From the NCBI GenBank assembly GCA_937889855.1, contig CALBYK010000313.1, positions 1 through 8,046 on the forward strand: DNA of 8,046 nucleotides. Reading direction: 5' to 3'. The position numbers were made by a program, and so were the translations under genes. Below, one piece after another: positions 7,601 through 8,046 of this stretch. The notes beneath the pieces were generated by a model. It worked only from the letters and a program-made list of their open reading frames with translations, was not told the DNA's origin and did not search any database. This stretch comes from an uncultured Prevotella sp. GTDB taxonomy: Bacteria; Bacteroidota; Bacteroidia; Bacteroidales; Bacteroidaceae. Within the stretch, counting starts at the first letter, position 1. Every line of letters begins with the position of its first letter.

Positions 7601-7688
7601 GTTACCAAGGCTTGGTTACATCGTTACCGAAGCCTGGTACAACAATTACCAAACCCTTGTAACAGCCCTACCGGAGCCTGGTACGACA
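7601..7688. repeat. Four tandem 22-bp imperfect palindromes (TACC-N7-GGTA)
   Basis: Units occupy 7601-7622, 7623-7644, 7645-7666 and 7667-7688. TACC starts at 7603, 7625, 7647 and 7669, an exact 22-bp step, about two helical turns. Each unit is a dyad: TACC-AAGGCTT-GGTT, TACC-GAAGCCT-GGTA, TACC-AAACCCT-TGTA and TACC-GGAGCCT-GGTA. Units differ in sequence but keep the half-sites and the period. A fifth, much weaker copy (TTCCAA) may follow at 7689-7710. The step is not a multiple of three and there are no spacers, so neither coding sequence nor a CRISPR array explains it. It lies 51-138 bp upstream of the hexosaminidase -7 element and downstream of the DUF3791-like gene. A multi-site binding array for a dimeric regulator is the simplest reading; an intergenic repeat family is the alternative. 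Confidence 0.8.
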
Positions 7689-7742
7689 CATTCCAATGTT
7701 CTCATTCGTAAACTGTTGCATTTTTTGCAAACGTTGGTTGTA

Positions 7743-7949
7743 CTATTGCTTTCTTCTCAATTCTTCTATTAAGTCATTAACAATATATGTATCACTCATC
7801 AGATGAAGCCCAAGCTCTTTGTTGTGGAGCATTTGGCAAACATCAGAGTCATAAAATATCTGCAATGCTCTGTCTGTTGATATATGCAGCGTATCGGCTA
7901 ACTGTGCTATGACGCGAGCTATTTTATTCCATAATAAAAAGTCCAACAT
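7743..7949 (-). CDS. DUF3791-like small protein, probable partner of the upstream DUF3990-like gene
   Basis: 68 aa, mostly helical, soluble, no signal peptide. The layout NKIARVIAQLADTLHIS, then ALQIFYDSD, LHNKELGLHLMSD and YIVNDLIEEL resembles the small DUF3791 family of Bacteroidetes and Firmicutes, whose members (about 60-75 aa) commonly sit beside DUF3990 genes; the typical 'YIVxDL' end is present. The molecular function is not established to my knowledge; an antitoxin-like or accessory role is inferred from the pairing. Its ATG at 7949 is 2 nt after the stop of the preceding frame (7952), so the two are probably co-translated. The gene is clearly more A/T-rich than the genes to its left, suggesting separate origin. 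No convincing terminator follows; the 22-bp palindrome array begins 54 bp downstream. Confidence 0.72.
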   Translation of the reverse strand: MLDFLLWNKIARVIAQLADTLHISTDRALQIFYDSDVCQMLHNKELGLHLMSDTYIVNDLIEELRRKQ

Positions 7950-7951
7950 AA

Positions 7952-8046
7952 TTATATTCTTTCGTATGATTTGAATTGCAAATACTTATCTACTATCTCT
8001 TGGCTCAATATGCAAATCTGGTAATTGGGCTTGTGATAAACCAACT
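7952..8046 (-). CDS. C-terminal end of a DUF3990-like protein (possible ADP-ribosyltransferase-type toxin), cut by the window edge
   Basis: An open minus-strand frame enters from the right edge and ends with TAA at 7954-7952, giving 30 visible residues that end in the segments PNYQICILSQEIVDKYLQF and KSYERI. The pattern Q-[IL]-C followed by a helix with a late L-x-F resembles the C-terminus of DUF3990 proteins, which I recall as belonging to the ADP-ribosyltransferase-like fold group and as being encoded directly before DUF3791 genes. The 2-nt gap to the DUF3791-like start is what that pairing predicts. The catalytic region is outside the window, so activity cannot be judged; the name rests on a short segment plus context. 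Confidence 0.6.
   Translation of the reverse strand, partial: LVYHKPNYQICILSQEIVDKYLQFKSYERI

Noticed and set aside
7601..7688. CRISPR array
   Set aside because: The units are contiguous at a 22-bp step with no unique spacers, the copies are divergent, and no cas gene is visible.
7715..7732. TTGCA-TTTTT-TGCAA hairpin as terminator of the DUF3791-like gene
   Set aside because: The stem is only 5 bp and A/T-rich, and no T run follows on the minus strand.

Overview
The window reads as chromosomal DNA from a Bacteroidales bacterium, most likely Prevotella-like. The evidence is the gene families (a six-SLBB export protein, a three-part calcineurin-type phosphoesterase, a GH20 hexosaminidase with a C-terminal carbohydrate-binding-type domain, a DUF3990/DUF3791-like pair), the absence of clear Shine-Dalgarno sequences before the starts, and two matches to the Bacteroidetes -7 element TAnnTTTG. 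Assignments rest on motifs and remembered family features; no database search was possible.

Left part, + strand (1-3245): the 3' part of a tcdA-type tRNA t6A dehydratase gene is followed after 19 bp by an 879-codon gene for a secreted, multi-SLBB polysaccharide export protein. The pair ends at a 16-bp GCAA-tetraloop hairpin. Middle part (3278-5484): a secreted calcineurin-like phosphoesterase (+) converges on a cytoplasmic alpha/beta-hydrolase esterase (-), with 2 bp between their stop codons and no terminator there.

The esterase is the second gene of a minus-strand operon whose first gene is the GH20 beta-N-acetylhexosaminidase (5486-7501). The gap between them is 1 nt, yet a good intrinsic-terminator hairpin lies in codons 11-20 of the esterase. 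This may act as an attenuator between the two genes, and it may also stop the plus-strand phosphoesterase transcript after it has run antisense through the whole esterase gene.

Right part, AT-rich (7502-8046): upstream of the hexosaminidase promoter is an array of four imperfect palindromes, TACC-N7-GGTA, repeated at exactly 22 bp. Beyond it on the minus strand are a 68-aa DUF3791-like protein and, 2 nt upstream of that, the C-terminal end of a protein resembling DUF3990, together a probable toxin-antitoxin-like module cut by the window edge.

Functionally, the window combines tRNA modification, surface-polysaccharide export, periplasmic phosphoester hydrolysis and glycan trimming (probably host or mucin GlcNAc/GalNAc ends). 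The most unusual items are the 22-bp palindrome array and the terminator nested inside the esterase reading frame.
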